Shown piece by piece: positions 9,855 through 17,586 of a DNA stretch of 64,000 bases; position 1 is the first letter of the stretch; each line of letters starts with the position of its first letter. The notes under the pieces are model-generated. The model saw only the letters and a list, made by a program, of their open reading frames with translations. It was not told the origin of the DNA and made no database searches. The translations under genes and the position numbers were made by a program. The stretch covers positions 62,001 through 126,000 of the forward strand of contig NZ_JBKBHC010000004.1 in NCBI RefSeq assembly GCF_046297895.1. The letters run 5' to 3'. The stretch comes from Ferrovibrio sp046297895 (GTDB lineage: Bacteria; Pseudomonadota; Alphaproteobacteria; Ferrovibrionales; Ferrovibrionaceae).

Positions 9855-11257
9855 GCAGGGTCCTGCCGGCCGCGGGCATTGAATTCCCGCTTGATATTCC
9901 GGTACTGGTGATCGGCGGTGGTGCCTGCGGCCTGACGGCGGCTCTGGCGGCCCATGATGCCGGTGCCGGCGTGCTGGTGCTTGAGCGCGATCCCTCGCCC
10001 AGCGGCTCGACGGCCATGTCGTCGGGCATGATCCCGGCGGCTGGCACGATCCTGCAGAAGGCGCGCGGCATCGACGATGCACCCGAGATCATGGCCGCCG
10101 ACATCCAGGCCAAGGCCCATGGAGAAAATGATCCGGTCATGGTTGCGGCGATCTGCGCCGCGTCCGGCCCCACGGTGGACTGGCTGGTTCAGACCCATCA
10201 TGTGCCGCTGACCCTGGTGGAGGGTTTTCTCTATCCCGGCCACAGCAAGCCGCGCATGCATGCGCCGGCCTCGCGCAGCGGCGCCGATCTGGTTGCCGGC
10301 CTGCTTGCCGCGGCCAATGCGGCCGGCATCGATATCGTCTGCGATGCCACGGTCACCACGCTGTTCGCCGATGCCGATGGCCGCGTGCGGGGCGTTGAAC
10401 TGCAGCGCCCTGATGGCGCGATCGAGCGCATCGGCTGCGATGCGCTGATCCTGGCCTGTTCGGGATTCGGCGGCAATGCCGACCTGGTGGCACGCCACAT
10501 CCCGGAACTGAAAGGGGCCCAGTATTACGGTCATACCGGCAACCGCGGCGATGCCCTTCTGTGGGGCGAGCAACTGGGCGCCGCCGTGAAGCATCTGGGC
10601 GCCTATCAGGGGCATGGTTCGCTGGCGATGCCCCATGCCATCCTGATCACCTGGGCATTGATGATGGAGGGCGGGTTCCAGGTCAACGCCAGTGGCGAAC
10701 GCTTCTCCTGCGAACATGACGGCTATTCCGAGCAGGCCATGCGGGTGATTGCCCAGCCCGGCGGCGTCGCCTGGAATATTTTTGATGAGCGCCTGCACAG
10801 GCTGGGCCTGGATTTCGAGGATTATCGCGATGCCCTCAAGGGCGGTGCGGTCAGGACAGCCGGTACCATAAAGGAACTGGCCGAGATTTGTGGCCTGCCG
10901 TCGGAACGACTGGCCGCGACATTGGCCGAGACGCAGGCGCTGGCGGCAGGGCAGGGGCTGGATCGTTTCGGTCGCGACTTCACCGGCAAGCCCGCACTGG
11001 CTGCGCCATTCTATGCCGTGAAGGTCACCGGCGCGCTGTTTCACACCCAGGGCGGCCTGGGCATCGACACCGATGCGCGCGTTCTGCGCGGCGATGGCCA
11101 GCCTTTGCCCAACCTGCTGGCCGGCGGTGGCGCCGCCTGCGGCATTTCCGGGCGAGGACGCGATGGTTATCTGTCGGGAAATGGGCTGCTGGCGGCGACG
11201 GTGCTTGGCGCCAAGGCCGGCCGCACGGCAGCAGCGCTCGTCAAACAGGGAGTCTGA
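9851..11257 (+). CDS. FAD-dependent oxidoreductase, fumarate-reductase-flavoprotein family
   Basis: 468 residues. The Rossmann motif 'VLVIGGGACGLTAALAA' is near residue 17 with the ribose-binding 'VLVLERD' after it. The C-terminal 'GGLGIDTDARVL', 'LLAGGGAACGISGRGRDGYL' and 'NGLLAATVLGAKAG' fit the fumarate reductase/3-ketosteroid dehydrogenase/tricarballylate dehydrogenase family. These enzymes oxidise or reduce a C-C bond next to a carboxylate or ketone. Within this operon it could generate or remove the unsaturation handled by the LeuCD-like hydro-lyase. Substrate unknown. Confidence 0.82.
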   Translation: MSRVLPAAGIEFPLDIPVLVIGGGACGLTAALAAHDAGAGVLVLERDPSPSGSTAMSSGMIPAAGTILQKARGIDDAPEIMAADIQAKAHGENDPVMVAAICAASGPTVDWLVQTHHVPLTLVEGFLYPGHSKPRMHAPASRSGADLVAGLLAAANAAGIDIVCDATVTTLFADADGRVRGVELQRPDGAIERIGCDALILACSGFGGNADLVARHIPELKGAQYYGHTGNRGDALLWGEQLGAAVKHLGAYQGHGSLAMPHAILITWALMMEGGFQVNASGERFSCEHDGYSEQAMRVIAQPGGVAWNIFDERLHRLGLDFEDYRDALKGGAVRTAGTIKELAEICGLPSERLAATLAETQALAAGQGLDRFGRDFTGKPALAAPFYAVKVTGALFHTQGGLGIDTDARVLRGDGQPLPNLLAGGGAACGISGRGRDGYLSGNGLLAATVLGAKAGRTAAALVKQGV

Positions 11258-11259
11258 CC

Positions 11260-11829
11260 ATGCCGGTGATCCGCGTAACCCTGATCGAAGGCTATGACGA
11301 AGCGGTGCGCGACCGCCTGCTCGAAGGCTACAGCGCAGTGACGCGAACGGTTCTGGACGCGGTGCCGGATGGCATCACTGCTGTGGTTGACGAAGTGAAG
11401 GCCAGCAATTATCGGCGCGGCAACCAGCGCAAATCACCCAAAGCCCCGCCGCCGGCTCCGGAGCATATCGTACGCGATTACCTCGCAGCGATGGAGCGCC
11501 GCGATATCGCCGCCGCCAAGGCGATGCTGGCGGCCGGCTTTACCATGGTTTTTCCGGGCGGCGCGCGATTCACGCAGCTGGAAGACCTGGTCGAATGGGC
11601 GAAGCCGCGCTATCGCTGGATCGGCAAGGACTATGAACGTTTCGATACCGTGCCCGGAATGGATCATGCAGTGGTCTATTGTCATGGCACGCTGAAGGGT
11701 GAATGGCCGGATGGAGCGCCTTTCTCAGGCATCCGCTTCATCGACCGGTTCACGGTGCGTGGCGGCCTGCTGGTCGATCAAATGGTATGGAACGATCTCA
11801 GCGTAGCCATGCCGGTCGCCTCGTCATGA
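11260..11829 (+). CDS. Tautomerase domain fused to SnoaL-like domain
   Basis: The start is the ATG right after the FAD gene (2-base gap), giving 189 residues. Residues 1-58 resemble 4-oxalocrotonate-type tautomerases: Pro2 would be the N-terminal catalytic proline after Met removal ('MPVIRVTLIEG'), and 'VDEVKASNYRRGNQ' ends the domain. A Pro/Lys linker 'KSPKAPPPAPEH' leads to a C-terminal NTF2/SnoaL-like fold from about residue 70 ('IVRDYLAAMERRDIAAAKAM', 'RFIDRFTVRGGLLVDQMVWN'). Such a fusion would combine keto-enol isomerisation with a cyclase- or isomerase-type pocket. It is the last gene of the first operon. Confidence 0.72.
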   Translation: MPVIRVTLIEGYDEAVRDRLLEGYSAVTRTVLDAVPDGITAVVDEVKASNYRRGNQRKSPKAPPPAPEHIVRDYLAAMERRDIAAAKAMLAAGFTMVFPGGARFTQLEDLVEWAKPRYRWIGKDYERFDTVPGMDHAVVYCHGTLKGEWPDGAPFSGIRFIDRFTVRGGLLVDQMVWNDLSVAMPVASS

Positions 11830-11834
11830 CCTTA

Positions 11835-11857
11835 ATGCCTGCCTAGTGTGCAGGCAT
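11835..11857. terminator. Inverted repeat after the first catabolic operon
   Basis: ATGCCTGC and GCAGGCAT form a perfect 8-bp stem with a 7-base loop, starting 6 bases after the stop of the tautomerase-fusion gene. There is no T tract after it, so it may be a weak or Rho-assisted terminator, or an operator for the next gene. The rest of the 146-base gap before 11976 shows nothing recognisable except the ribosome-binding site of the next gene. Confidence 0.4.
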
Positions 11858-11975
11858 GTGCATAACGTTGATGCAGATATGTCGCCGGCCGCCAGCTTGA
11901 CCGGACGATAGCGACAATCCTAGGCTCGGCAGTCACCCCGGAATCCCAGACCGGATGGATTGCAGGAGCATGCCA

Positions 11976-13211
11976 ATGGCGAACGAGCATAACATCAGGA
12001 TCAATCAGGACCGCCTCTGGGAAAGCCTGATGGAAATGGCCAGGATCGGCGCTACCCCCAAGGGGGGCTGCGCCCGTCTGGCTCTCACCGATCTCGACAA
12101 GCAGGGCCGGGATCTGTTCGTGCGCTGGTGCCGGGAGGCCGGCTGCAGTATCAGCGTCGATCGCATGGGGAACATCTTCGCCCGGCGCCCGGGGCGCAAT
12201 AACAGCCTGCCGCCCGTTGTGACGGGCAGCCATCTGGACACACAGCCAACCGGCGGCAAATTCGATGGCGTATATGGCGTGCTGGCCGGCCTGGAAGTGA
12301 TACGGACCTTAAACGATTACAACTTCGAAACCGAGGCGCCCATCGAGGTTTCGGTTTGGACCAACGAGGAGGGCTCGCGCTTTGCTCCGGCGATGGTGGC
12401 TTCGGGGGTGTTTGCCGGTGTGTTCACTGAGGAATACGGCCACAGCCGCAGCGATCTCGATGGCAAGACCATCGGCGAGGAGTTGAAGCGCATCGGCTAT
12501 TTCGGCGATCAGCCGGTGGGGGGGCGCAGGTTCAAAGCCTTCTTCGAGGCCCATATCGAACAGGGGCCGATCCTGGAGGCAGAGAAAAAGACCATTGGCG
12601 TTGTGCAGGGAATCCAGGGCATGCGCTGGTTCGAGGTCACCGTCACCGGCATGGAAAGTCATGCCGGCACAACGCCGATGCCGCGTCGCAAGGATGCCAT
12701 GCTGGGCTGCGCGCGTATCGTCGAGCGCATATACCAGATTGCGATGGATCATAAGCCCGGCGTTTCCACTGTTGGCCTGGTGCAGGTGAGTCCCAATTCT
12801 CGCAATACGATTCCGGGCACGGTTTTCTTCACGGTCGACCTGCGGCATCCACAGGATGATGAGCTTACGAAGATGGCCTCGGCATTGCACGAGGCCTGTG
12901 CGGAAATCTGCGGTGCGCTAGGACTGGCCTATGAATGCAAGGAGATCTGGAATTCTCCGGCGATCCACTATGACAAGGACTGTATCGCTGCCGTGCGGCA
13001 GTCGGCCGAAGAGTCCGGCTATGCCTATCGGGACATTGTTTCGGGCGCTGGTCACGATGCCGGTTATATCAACCGGGTGGCGCCGGCGGCCATGGTCTTC
13101 GTACCCTGCGCCGATGGTGTCAGTCACAACGAGGTGGAATCCGCGCTGCCGGAAGACCTCGCCGCCGGTTGCAATGTATTGCTGCGCGCCATGCTGAAGC
13201 AGGCAGCGTGA
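11976..13211 (+). CDS. hyuC: N-carbamoyl-L-amino-acid hydrolase/allantoate amidohydrolase family enzyme
   Basis: 411 residues from the ATG at 11976, chosen because AGGAG at 11964-11968 sits a good distance upstream; ATGs at 11955 and 11970 are alternatives. It is an M20-family metal hydrolase: 'VTGSHLDTQPTGGKFDGVYG', 'VWTNEEGSRFAPAM', 'FEAHIEQGPILEAE', 'GMESHAGTTPMP' and 'SGAGHDAGYINRV' supply the binuclear metal site and dimer-lid residues. Homologues hydrolyse ureido groups of carbamoyl amino acids, ureidopropionate or allantoate. It is coupled to an AllA-like gene by a 4-base overlap, which supports a ureide route. Confidence 0.87.
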   Translation: MANEHNIRINQDRLWESLMEMARIGATPKGGCARLALTDLDKQGRDLFVRWCREAGCSISVDRMGNIFARRPGRNNSLPPVVTGSHLDTQPTGGKFDGVYGVLAGLEVIRTLNDYNFETEAPIEVSVWTNEEGSRFAPAMVASGVFAGVFTEEYGHSRSDLDGKTIGEELKRIGYFGDQPVGGRRFKAFFEAHIEQGPILEAEKKTIGVVQGIQGMRWFEVTVTGMESHAGTTPMPRRKDAMLGCARIVERIYQIAMDHKPGVSTVGLVQVSPNSRNTIPGTVFFTVDLRHPQDDELTKMASALHEACAEICGALGLAYECKEIWNSPAIHYDKDCIAAVRQSAEESGYAYRDIVSGAGHDAGYINRVAPAAMVFVPCADGVSHNEVESALPEDLAAGCNVLLRAMLKQAA

Positions 13212-13723
13212 CGCAGGCATTGGCTGATCATCGTATCGTTGCACGCCGCCTGGCGGCCGAAGCCTTTGCGCCTTTTGGCCATGTGCTGGCCGTGCCCGAT
13301 TGTGCCGGACGATGGTATTATGGCGACCTGATCGAGAACCGTCGGCCGGCGGCGCGGCTCGATCTCTCGTTCACTGGCGTAGATTTTGGCGTCATGCCAT
13401 TGCGGTTGCGGCTGTTCGAACGCCATGCCTATTCCGCTCAGGCCTTCGTGCCGCTGGATGTTTCCCGCTATCTCGTCACCGTCTGTCCCGACGATGGTTC
13501 GGGGCGGCCAGATGTCATGCAGGCCGTCAGCTTCATCGCGGGCCCGGATCAGGCGGTGGTTTACGCTGCAGGCACCTGGCACCACCCTATGGTAGCGTTG
13601 GACCGGCAAGGACGGTTTGCCATTATCATGTGGGCGATGGGTGATGACAGCGACGAGTATCTGGTGCCGTTGGAAACGCCTGAGAGATTGACGGTTGTCG
13701 GTCACGATTTGCATGGCGATTAA
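13208..13723 (+). CDS. allA: Ureidoglycolate lyase-family protein (AllA-like)
   Basis: 171 residues from a GTG at 13208 that overlaps the hyuC-like stop (GTGA). A longer frame from 13169 would intrude on hyuC and is not preferred. The AllA motifs 'LFERHAYSAQAFVPLD', 'YLVTVCPDDG' and 'AAGTWHHPMVALD' are clear. AllA splits ureidoglycolate into glyoxylate and urea; whether this copy does so or acts on another ureido hydroxy acid is open, since no allantoinase or urease is in the window. Confidence 0.83.
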   Translation: MTQALADHRIVARRLAAEAFAPFGHVLAVPDCAGRWYYGDLIENRRPAARLDLSFTGVDFGVMPLRLRLFERHAYSAQAFVPLDVSRYLVTVCPDDGSGRPDVMQAVSFIAGPDQAVVYAAGTWHHPMVALDRQGRFAIIMWAMGDDSDEYLVPLETPERLTVVGHDLHGD

Positions 13724-13764
13724 GCAGCACTGCTCCGGCTGCCAATCGGGGCGGGCCTTATCTT

Positions 13765-13780
13765 TGGCAAGCATTTTGCT
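13765..13780 (+). promoter_or_regulatory. Sigma-54 promoter upstream of dpaL
   Basis: TGGCAAGCATTTTGCT has the invariant GG and GC separated by exactly 10 bases and matches the -24/-12 consensus TGGCAC-N5-TTGCW at nearly every conserved base. It lies 30 bases before the dpaL start, predicting transcription from about 13791. Sigma-54 control implies an enhancer-binding activator, for example NtrC. It would drive dpaL, the D-carbamoylase, the AtzG-like gene and the amidase. Confidence 0.78.
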
Positions 13781-13810
13781 TGGCTGTCACGTAAATCAGT
13801 CGAGAGAGTC

Positions 13811-15022
13811 ATGTCCGTGCTGTTGACCCTGAACCGCTTTGCCGCCCATGCCGTCGCTTATCCCGACGATCTGAAACCTATCCAGTCTCACGCGGCACAA
13901 CGGCAGGCGACAGCCGAGATAACGAACTGGCCGGGTTATGCGGTCACGCCGCTACGTGCTTTGCCGGCGCTGGCCGCCGCCCATGGCCTGGCAGGTATCC
14001 ATTACAAGGACGAGGGCAGCCGGTTTGGCCTTGGCAGCTTCAAGGCGCTCGGCGGCGCCTATGCCGTGTTTCGTCTCCTGCAAAGGCAGATCGCCGCAAA
14101 GACAGGGCGGCCCTCCGGCCAGATCACCAGCGCCGACCTGCTTTCGGGCCGTTATGCCACCCTTGTGCGCGACATCACGGTAACCTGTGCCACCGATGGC
14201 AATCATGGCCGTTCGGTGGCCTGGGGCGCGTCGCTGTTCGGCTGCAGCTGTGTCATCTACATCCATGCCCTGGTTTCGGAGGGGCGGCGGGCCGCTATTG
14301 CCGCCTATGGCGCCGATGTGGTGCGTCTGCCGGGCAACTACGACGACTCCGTCCGTCAGGCCCAGGCCGACGCGGAGCGGCTGGGCCGCTTCGTGGTTTC
14401 CGATACCTCCTACGCGGGATACCTAGATGTGCCGCGCGACGTGATGCAGGGCTATTCCGTGATGGTGGCCGAGACTCTGTCGCAGATGGCACAGCCCCCG
14501 ACCCATGTTTTCGTGCAGGGCGGTGTTGGCGGTCTGGCCGCGGCGGTGCTGGCCTATTACTGGGAGATGCTGGGTAGAGACCGCCCCGTCTTCGTTGTGG
14601 TCGAACCCGATCGAGCCGATTGCCTGCGCCGCAGCGCCGAAGCCGGGCATCGCGTTACGGTGCAAGGCGATCTGGATACCATGATGGCCGGTCTCGCCTG
14701 CGGAGAAGTATCTGAAATCGCCTGGCCGATCCTGCAGCACGGTGCCAATGCCTTCATGGCCATCAGCGACGATCTTGCCATGGCGATGATGCGGCAACTG
14801 GCGACGCCGCGCCGCGGCGATCCGCCGGTGGTGGCCGGGGAATCCGCCGTTGCAGGCCTGGCCGGCGCGTTGGCTGCCCTGGCCGATCCGGCAATGGCGG
14901 CAAAACTTGGCCTGAACGGGCAGTCCCGCCTGCTGGTGTTCGGTACCGAAGGCGCCACGGATCCCGAGCTATACGAGCGCATCGTCGGCCGCCCGGCGGC
15001 GACGGTGGCGCAGGCTGCCTGA
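13811..15022 (+). CDS. dpaL: 2,3-diaminopropionate ammonia-lyase
   Basis: 403 residues of PLP fold type II. Lys78 in 'GSFKALGGAYA' is the expected PLP lysine (E. coli YgeX Lys77), 'YKDEGSRFGLGSFK' matches the family signature, and Asp129 in 'ATDGNHGRSVAWGA' corresponds to the second acid-base residue. The glycine loop 'VQGGVGGLAAAVL' binds phosphate. The enzyme converts D- or L-2,3-diaminopropionate to pyruvate and two ammonia. In E. coli ygeX lies in a purine/hydantoin-type cluster; here it is flanked by L- and D-carbamoylases, suggesting diaminopropionate is freed from a ureido precursor. First gene after a sigma-54 promoter. Confidence 0.9.
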   Translation: MSVLLTLNRFAAHAVAYPDDLKPIQSHAAQRQATAEITNWPGYAVTPLRALPALAAAHGLAGIHYKDEGSRFGLGSFKALGGAYAVFRLLQRQIAAKTGRPSGQITSADLLSGRYATLVRDITVTCATDGNHGRSVAWGASLFGCSCVIYIHALVSEGRRAAIAAYGADVVRLPGNYDDSVRQAQADAERLGRFVVSDTSYAGYLDVPRDVMQGYSVMVAETLSQMAQPPTHVFVQGGVGGLAAAVLAYYWEMLGRDRPVFVVVEPDRADCLRRSAEAGHRVTVQGDLDTMMAGLACGEVSEIAWPILQHGANAFMAISDDLAMAMMRQLATPRRGDPPVVAGESAVAGLAGALAALADPAMAAKLGLNGQSRLLVFGTEGATDPELYERIVGRPAATVAQAA

Positions 15023-15032
15023 GGAAATCGCG

Positions 15033-15959
15033 ATGGCCAGATTGATCACCGTTGCCGCGGCCCAGCTTGGCCCAATCGCCCGCAACGACAGCCGTTCCCG
15101 CGTGGTCGAGCGGTTGATTGCGCATCTGCGCGAATCGAAGCGTATGGGTTGCGATCTGGTAGTGTTTCCCGAGCTGGCGCTCACCACGTTCTTTCCGCGC
15201 TGGTACATGACCGATCAGGCGGAAATCGACAGTTTCTTCGAGCGCAGCATGCCTGGGCCGGAAACGCAGCCGCTATTCGACGAAGCTCGACGGCTTGGTC
15301 TTGGATTCTATCTCGGCTATGCCGAACTGACGCCCGAGGGAAGGCATTTCAATACCTCGATTCTGGTCGATGGGGATGGGCTGATCGTCGGAAAGTATCG
15401 CAAGGTGCATCTCCCGGGGCATCGCGAACACGAACCCAGCCGGCGCTTCCAACATCTTGAAAAGCGCTATTTCGACCCCAGCGACACGGGTTTCAGGGTT
15501 TGGCGCGCATTCAACGGCATCCTCGGCATGGCAATCTGCAACGATCGCCGCTGGTCCGAGACCTATCGCGTCATGGGCCTGCAGGGTGTTGAAATGATTA
15601 TGCTGGGCTACAACACGCCGGTGCACAATCCACCGGCCCCAGATCACGACGACCTGTCCCTGTTCCATAACCAGCTGGTGATGCAGGCCGGTGCCTACCA
15701 GAATGGCTGCTGGGTGGTGGGTGTCGCCAAGGCTGGCAGCGAGGAAGGCGTACCGATGATCGGCGGCAGCCAGATCATTGCCCCGTCAGGCGTCACCGTG
15801 GCGGCGACGCGCGGCGACGGCGATGAACTGGCCGTGGCCTGCTGCGACCTCGATGCCTGTGCCAGCTACAAAAACACAACTTTCAACTTTGCGGTCCATC
15901 GCATGCCGCAGCATTATGGCCTGATCGTCGAGCGCAAGGGAGCCGAGCCGCCGCCATGA
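15033..15959 (+). CDS. N-carbamoyl-D-amino-acid hydrolase (nitrilase superfamily)
   Basis: 308 residues. The catalytic triad is intact: Glu47 ('VVFPELALTTFFP'), Lys124 ('GKYRKVHLPG') and Cys169 ('MAICNDRRW'). Long stretches such as 'KVHLPGHREHEPSRRFQHLE', 'GYNTPVHNPP' and 'HRMPQHYGLI' follow the Agrobacterium D-carbamoylase closely. It hydrolyses N-carbamoyl-D-amino acids to the D-amino acid, CO2 and ammonia. It lies 10 bases after dpaL and overlaps the next small gene by 4. Since DpaL accepts both D- and L-diaminopropionate, this enzyme and the L-type carbamoylase could feed it both isomers. Confidence 0.9.
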   Translation: MARLITVAAAQLGPIARNDSRSRVVERLIAHLRESKRMGCDLVVFPELALTTFFPRWYMTDQAEIDSFFERSMPGPETQPLFDEARRLGLGFYLGYAELTPEGRHFNTSILVDGDGLIVGKYRKVHLPGHREHEPSRRFQHLEKRYFDPSDTGFRVWRAFNGILGMAICNDRRWSETYRVMGLQGVEMIMLGYNTPVHNPPAPDHDDLSLFHNQLVMQAGAYQNGCWVVGVAKAGSEEGVPMIGGSQIIAPSGVTVAATRGDGDELAVACCDLDACASYKNTTFNFAVHRMPQHYGLIVERKGAEPPP

Positions 15960-16174
15960 AACCGCCGAAAACCGCCCTGCCGCCGCCGTTGGTCGCGGCC
16001 ATGTTTGCCGAGGCCGGCGTCGTCCTGCGCCCCGGCCGTCCTGAAACGGTCAGTTCGACCCTCGGGCCGGGCGTGGCCGCTTTTCGCGCCGTGGCCCGCA
16101 AGCTCGCTTTTGAACGCGAACCGGGCCTCTTTCCGGCTGCGGAAACGGCAAAGAAGAAAGCGATGCGGCGATGA
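15956..16174 (+). CDS. Small AtzG-like (DUF4089-type) amidase partner
   Basis: 72 residues, overlapping the D-carbamoylase before it and the amidase after it by ATGA. The pattern 'AMFAEAGVVLRPGRPETV' followed by a helix and 'KLAFEREPGLFP' resembles AtzG and DUF4089, small proteins that bind and stabilise AtzE-type amidases in a GatC/GatA-like manner. The Lys/Arg-rich tail 'AAETAKKKAMRR' is extra. Similarity is judged by eye and position; a short hypothetical protein is the alternative. Confidence 0.55.
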   Translation: MKPPKTALPPPLVAAMFAEAGVVLRPGRPETVSSTLGPGVAAFRAVARKLAFEREPGLFPAAETAKKKAMRR

Positions 16175-17586
16175 GCAAGGTAATGGATCCGACCACGCTG
16201 GGCCTGGCCGACGCGGCGCGCGCGATTGCGTCGGGCCGAGCGACGTCGCAGTCACTGACCGAGGCCTGCCTTGTCCGCATTGCCGAATGGCAGCCGCGTG
16301 TGAATGCCTTCATCGTCCTGGAGGCCGAGGCAGCATTGAAGGCAGCAAAGGCGATAGACCGCGCGCGCAAGCGCGGTGCAAGGCTGGGGCGACTGGCCGG
16401 CGTGCCGCTGGCACACAAGGACATGTATTATCGCGCTGGACGCGAAACGAGTTGCGGATCGGCGATCCGGCGGCATTGGAAGGCCGAGGAAACGGCCACC
16501 GCACTGCAACGGCTGGATGAAGCCGGTGCTGTTGACCTTGGTCGTCTCAACATGGCCGAGTTCGCTTTCGGGCCTACTGGCCACAATTATCACTACGGCC
16601 ACGCCCGCAACCCTTGGAACACCGATCGCATCACTGGCGGATCGTCCAGCGGTTCGGCGGCAGCGGTGGCGGCGCGCATGGTGTTTGGCGCATTGGGGTC
16701 GGATACTGGCGGTTCCATCCGCCAGCCGTCGCATTACTGTGGCCTGGTCGGCATGAAGCCGACCTGGGGCCGCGTCAGCAGGGCGGCCGCCATGCCGCTC
16801 AGCTATTCGCTCGATACCGTTGGGCCGATGACCACGCGGGTCGAGGACAATGCGCTTCTGCTGGAGCTGCTGGCAGGTGCGGACCCGCGCGATCCCACTG
16901 CCAGCAGCCGGCCAGTGGGACGCTATGTTGCCGCCGCACGTTCGGGGGCGGTGCGCGGTCTCAAGCTGGCGGTGCCGCGCCGCTATTTCTGGGACCGGCT
17001 GAATAAGCCCAGCGGAGAATGCCTGGAGCAGGCCTTAAAGGTTTTTGCCAGACTTGGCGTAAAGATCGTGGAGATGACGCCACCGGACATGGACGCGGTG
17101 ACAGCGGCAGCCAATGTGCTGGTCTCGGCCGAAGCAGCGGCGCTGCACGGCAACTGGTTGCGCACACGGCCCAATCTCTATAGCGACCAGGTGCGGGCGA
17201 GGCTTGAAAACGGGCTGGCCCTCAGCGCCGTGGATTACATCGACGCCCAGCGCTGGCGCAGCGAAGCGGTTGCGGGCTTCCTCGCGGCGATGAATGGTGC
17301 CGATGCGGTCTTCGCGCCTGTGGCCGACCGGCCGGCGCCCACTATTGATGAAACCGACGTTGCGGGCAAACCGGAAGCCGCCAAAGTGATCGCCACGCTT
17401 ACCCGGCTGACCCGGCCGATCAATTATCTCGGCCTGCCGGGATTGACCGTGCCGGCCGGCTTCGTGCGCGGGGGGCTGCCGGTCGGCTTCCAACTGATCG
17501 GAAAGCCCTTCGACGAAGAAATGCTGTATCGTCTGGCGGGTGCTTACGAAGCGGCCACGCGGCTGTACGAACGCAGGCCGGACTAA
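16171..17586 (+). CDS. Amidase-signature hydrolase (AtzE-like)
   Basis: 471 residues with the Ser-cisSer-Lys triad: Lys83 in 'GVPLAHKDMYY', the cis-Ser in 'GGSSSGSAAAVA' (158-162) and nucleophile Ser182 in 'GSDTGGSIRQPSHYCG'. 'NMAEFAFGPTGHNYHYG' is characteristic of AtzE and related amidases. With the AtzG-like partner directly upstream, a carboxybiuret-like, ureido or simple amide substrate is likely, releasing ammonia. Last gene of the operon; its stop overlaps the convergent racemase homologue by 4 bases. Confidence 0.85.
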   Translation: MSKVMDPTTLGLADAARAIASGRATSQSLTEACLVRIAEWQPRVNAFIVLEAEAALKAAKAIDRARKRGARLGRLAGVPLAHKDMYYRAGRETSCGSAIRRHWKAEETATALQRLDEAGAVDLGRLNMAEFAFGPTGHNYHYGHARNPWNTDRITGGSSSGSAAAVAARMVFGALGSDTGGSIRQPSHYCGLVGMKPTWGRVSRAAAMPLSYSLDTVGPMTTRVEDNALLLELLAGADPRDPTASSRPVGRYVAAARSGAVRGLKLAVPRRYFWDRLNKPSGECLEQALKVFARLGVKIVEMTPPDMDAVTAAANVLVSAEAAALHGNWLRTRPNLYSDQVRARLENGLALSAVDYIDAQRWRSEAVAGFLAAMNGADAVFAPVADRPAPTIDETDVAGKPEAAKVIATLTRLTRPINYLGLPGLTVPAGFVRGGLPVGFQLIGKPFDEEMLYRLAGAYEAATRLYERRPD

